DNA of 64,000 nt, taken from Rhodanobacter sp. (GTDB lineage: Bacteria > Pseudomonadota > Gammaproteobacteria > Xanthomonadales > Rhodanobacteraceae). Both the position numbers and the translations under genes were made by a program. The notes below the pieces were generated by a model that saw only the letters and a list, made by a program, of their open reading frames with translations, did no database searches and was not told where the DNA came from. Positions 61,676 to 64,000 of the stretch are shown here, in pieces. The stretch is from the NCBI GenBank assembly GCA_004298015.1, contig SCSE01000079.1, positions 1 through 64,000 of the forward strand, written 5' to 3'. Each line of letters begins with the position of its first letter. The stretch's first letter is position 1.

Positions 61676-62626
61676 ATGGCCGAGAGCCGGAATACAAATT
61701 CAGGCTCTGAACCGTTGCGGCATATCCCGGTGATGCTGGGTGAGGCGGTGGAGGGCTTGTCGGTGCAGCCTGACGGGCGATATCTCGATGGCACGTTTGG
61801 ACGCGGTGGTCATGCACGCGCCGTATTGTCGCGGCTCGGGCCTGCGGGACGACTGTTGCTGATGGATCGCGATCCGCAGGCGATTGCCGCGGCGCAAGCT
61901 GAATTTGCCGCCGATTCGCGGGTGGCGATCCGGCACGCCAATTTCTCCAGCCTGGCCGAGTGGGACGAGACCGCGGCGGGTCTGGACGGCGTATTGCTGG
62001 ATCTGGGTGTTTCCTCGCCGCAACTCGATGAGGCAGCACGGGGCTTCAGCTTCATGGCCGATGCGCCGCTGGACATGCGCATGGATACCACGCGCGGCGA
62101 GAGCGCGGCGGACTTCCTGGCACACGCTGACGAACACGAGATCGCCGAGGTGCTGTGGCATTACGGCGAAGAACGCCACAGTCGACGGATTGCCCGCGCC
62201 ATCGTGCAGGATCGTGATGAGCGGCCGTTCACCGGAACCGGTCAGCTGGCCGCATTGATCGAGCGCGTGGTGGGACGACACGAGCCGGGCAAGCATCCGG
62301 CCACACGCAGCTTTCAGGCGCTGCGAATTCGCGTCAACGACGAGCTGGATGCATTGCGTCAGGGCCTGGACGCCGCGCTGGAACGGCTCAAGGTGGGAGG
62401 CCGACTGTCGGTGATCAGTTTTCACTCGCTCGAAGATCGTGCCGTCAAATGGTTTATCCGTGACCATTCGGGTCGAATCCAGAACCGTCGCAGCGGGCCA
62501 CCGGTACAGGCAGCGCCGGCGCGATTGGCGGCGATCGGCAAGGCGCAGTTTCCCGCGGACGTCGAGCTGGCAGCGAACCCGCGTTCGCGTTCGGCGGTGC
62601 TGCGCGTGGCGGAGAAACTGTCGTGA
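61676..62626 (+). CDS. rsmH: 16S rRNA (cytosine-N4)-methyltransferase RsmH
   Basis: RsmH (MraW) methylates N4 of C1402 in 16S rRNA, the same nucleotide as RsmI, encoded 1.2 kb upstream. The 316-aa protein has [13 protein letters not shown], the SAM site [14 protein letters not shown] (near 40), [14 protein letters not shown] (near 109) and [14 protein letters not shown]. The start at 61676 gives an N-terminal extension of about 15 residues before the conserved part; the track start is less likely. The stop overlaps ftsL by four bases. Confidence 0.95.
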   Translation: MAESRNTNSGSEPLRHIPVMLGEAVEGLSVQPDGRYLDGTFGRGGHARAVLSRLGPAGRLLLMDRDPQAIAAAQAEFAADSRVAIRHANFSSLAEWDETAAGLDGVLLDLGVSSPQLDEAARGFSFMADAPLDMRMDTTRGESAADFLAHADEHEIAEVLWHYGEERHSRRIARAIVQDRDERPFTGTGQLAALIERVVGRHEPGKHPATRSFQALRIRVNDELDALRQGLDAALERLKVGGRLSVISFHSLEDRAVKWFIRDHSGRIQNRRSGPPVQAAPARLAAIGKAQFPADVELAANPRSRSAVLRVAEKLS

Positions 62627-62895
62627 AGCTGATCGGCACCATGACCATGCTGGCCCTGCTCGCGGCGGTGCTGATCAGCGCGCTTGGGGTGGTGTGGACG
62701 CGCAACCAGAGCCGCGTGCTGTTTGTCCGCCTCACAGCCCTGCAGAACCAGCGTGACGGTTTGAACATTGAATACGGCAAGCTCGAACTGGAGCAGGCGA
62801 CGTATGCCGAGCCACGGCGGGTCGACAGCGAGGCACGGCTGAAGCTGGACATGGTCGATCCGCAGCCCCAGGACATACGGTTGCTGCGTCAATGA
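62623..62895 (+). CDS. ftsL: Cell division protein FtsL
   Basis: A small (90-aa) single-pass inner-membrane protein of the divisome with a short cytoplasmic start, one membrane helix (about 8-24) and a periplasmic coiled coil ([20 protein letters not shown]). It works with FtsB and FtsQ to activate FtsW/FtsI. The sequence is poorly conserved, but the place between rsmH and ftsI, with 4-bp overlaps on both sides, makes the assignment safe. Confidence 0.92.
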   Translation: MKLIGTMTMLALLAAVLISALGVVWTRNQSRVLFVRLTALQNQRDGLNIEYGKLELEQATYAEPRRVDSEARLKLDMVDPQPQDIRLLRQ

Positions 62896-64000
62896 GCTGG
62901 CGTAATCACACCCTTCCCGCCGCCCAGGGCCGCCATCGCGGCGTTGGCCCGAGTGCCCGCAAGCGCATGGTGCTGGTGGCTGGGCTGCTGGGATTGACGT
63001 CGCTCGGTCTGGTCGCACGCGCGTTCGACCTGCAGGTGGTGCGCAAGCAGTTTTACCAGCGCCAGGGTGACGCGCGATTCCTGCGGGTGGTGCCGATTCC
63101 GGTGTCGCGCGGCAGCATTTTCGATCGCAATGGCGAGCCGCTGGCGGTATCGACGCCGGTGACCTCGATCTGGGCCAATCCGTCCGAAGTGCTGGAAAAT
63201 GGCGACCGCATTCCGCAGCTGGCGAAAGCGCTGGGCGTCGATCCCGCCGAGCTGAAGGACCGCCTGGCACAGCGCTCCGACCGTGAATTTGTCTACTTGC
63301 GGCGACAGATGGCGCCGGAAGCGGCCAAGGCGATACTCGATCTGGGTATTCCCGGCATCAATGGCCAGCGCGAATTCAAGCGTTTCTACCCCTCCGGTGC
63401 AGTGACCGCCCAAGTGATCGGCTTCACCAATATCGACGATCACGGCCAGGAAGGATTGGAGTTGGCCTACGACAGCTGGCTGTCCGGCAAGCCCGGTGCC
63501 AAGCGGGTGATCCGGGATCGCATGGGTCAGGTGGTAGAGGATGTGGAACAGGTGCGCGCGCCCAAGCCGGGCCGCAACCTGACGCTGAGCATTGACCGCC
63601 GGATCCAGTTTCTGGCCTACAACGAGCTGAAAACTGCGGTCGAGAAGTTTCAGGCCGACTCCGGTTCGATGGTGGTGCTCGACGTACAGACCGGCGAAGT
63701 CCTGGCGATGGTCAACATGCCGACCTACAACCCGAATGCGGTGGGCGAGAGCAAACCGTCGCAGCGGCGCAACCGCGCGATGACCGACGTGGTCGAGCCG
63801 GGTTCGACGATGAAGCCGATGATGATGGCGGCAGCGTTGTCCAGCGGCCAGTTCACCCCGACAAGCCCCGCTATCGACACGTCGCCGGGTACCTGGCATT
63901 TCGCGGACCACCTGATTCGCGACGATCACGACTATGGCGTGTTGACGCCGACCGGCGTACTGACCCACTCGAGCAACGTGGGTGCGGCCAAGATTGCCGA
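62892..64000 (+). CDS. ftsI: Peptidoglycan transpeptidase FtsI (PBP3), 3' end outside window
   Basis: The septal class B penicillin-binding protein. The first 369 residues are in the window: a cytoplasmic tail and membrane helix (about 25-46), the pedestal domain with PIPVSRGSIFDRNGEPLAVS (near 75), and the start of the transpeptidase domain with the catalytic Ser in EPGSTMKPM (near 305) and the second motif SSN (near 361). The KTG motif lies beyond the right edge. The ATG overlaps the ftsL stop by four bases. It does not appear in the ORF track because it runs off the window. Confidence 0.95.
   Translation, partial: MSWRNHTLPAAQGRHRGVGPSARKRMVLVAGLLGLTSLGLVARAFDLQVVRKQFYQRQGDARFLRVVPIPVSRGSIFDRNGEPLAVSTPVTSIWANPSEVLENGDRIPQLAKALGVDPAELKDRLAQRSDREFVYLRRQMAPEAAKAILDLGIPGINGQREFKRFYPSGAVTAQVIGFTNIDDHGQEGLELAYDSWLSGKPGAKRVIRDRMGQVVEDVEQVRAPKPGRNLTLSIDRRIQFLAYNELKTAVEKFQADSGSMVVLDVQTGEVLAMVNMPTYNPNAVGESKPSQRRNRAMTDVVEPGSTMKPMMMAAALSSGQFTPTSPAIDTSPGTWHFADHLIRDDHDYGVLTPTGVLTHSSNVGAAKIA

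Overview
The window is about 64 kb of GC-rich gammaproteobacterial chromosome. Gene content and protein style point to the Xanthomonadales, most likely Rhodanobacteraceae (Rhodanobacter/Dyella-like). The reasons are the Xanthomonadales-type RimB/RimK pair, the mraZ-rsmH-ftsL-ftsI division cluster, the LpoA/YraN/RsmI/rnpB neighbourhood, and a complete soxCDYZAXB set. The genus is inferred; no rRNA gene is present to confirm it.

Region 1 (about 1-15.5 kb) is a mosaic mobile or mobilizable island with visibly lower GC. It carries two tyrosine recombinases of related type (one with His replaced by Cys in its H-x-x-R box), a RadC-type protein, a ParB-like protein directly followed by a Dam-type methyltransferase and a six-helix membrane protein, a MobA/MobL relaxase, a lipoprotein, a membrane protein, XRE and other HTH regulators, an H-NS protein, a winged-helix protein behind a repeat-rich region, and several small proteins of unknown function. 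No type IV secretion genes are visible, so it would be mobilizable rather than self-transmissible if it is mobile at all.

Region 2 (15.5-24 kb) is chromosomal backbone: rimB-like/rimK, a gap of decayed sequence, an OmpR/PhoB-type two-component pair, ilvE, a DUF4124-type exported protein and metF. Region 3 (22.8-36.1 kb) is a sulfur-oxidation island. A FadL-type outer-membrane channel diverges from a CsoR-family regulator. Facing that regulator is a 14-gene minus-strand run: two half-YeeE/YedE transporters, an NPCAP-repeat secreted protein, an unknown protein, an exported rhodanese, soxC, soxD, soxY, soxZ, a DsrE-like protein, soxA, soxX, soxB and a soxH-like hydrolase. The same element, ATACC-N6-GGTAT, sits in the fadL/csoR intergenic region and just downstream of the predicted promoter of the long operon. 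This suggests that one repressor controls both.

Region 4 (37-52 kb) holds much of the SAM cycle plus housekeeping genes: ahcY (behind an SAH riboswitch), ppc, an ABC-F protein, a methyltransferase, metK, a diguanylate cyclase, metE (behind a cobalamin riboswitch) and dusB-like. metF, metK and metE share a palindromic operator (arms TATCTCTTTAT and ATAAAGAGATA, 4-nt spacer). The methionine/SAM genes are therefore scattered but appear to form one regulon. Region 5 (52-64 kb) carries a TPR-GGDEF protein, a nucleoside permease, a UDG-family protein, an FAD-linked oxidase, yraN, lpoA, rsmI, the RNase P RNA gene, and the start of the division/cell-wall cluster, with ftsI running off the right edge. 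Large perfect palindromes of REP type occur at 19.9 and 60.5 kb, and a different 167-bp palindromic element at 36.7 kb.
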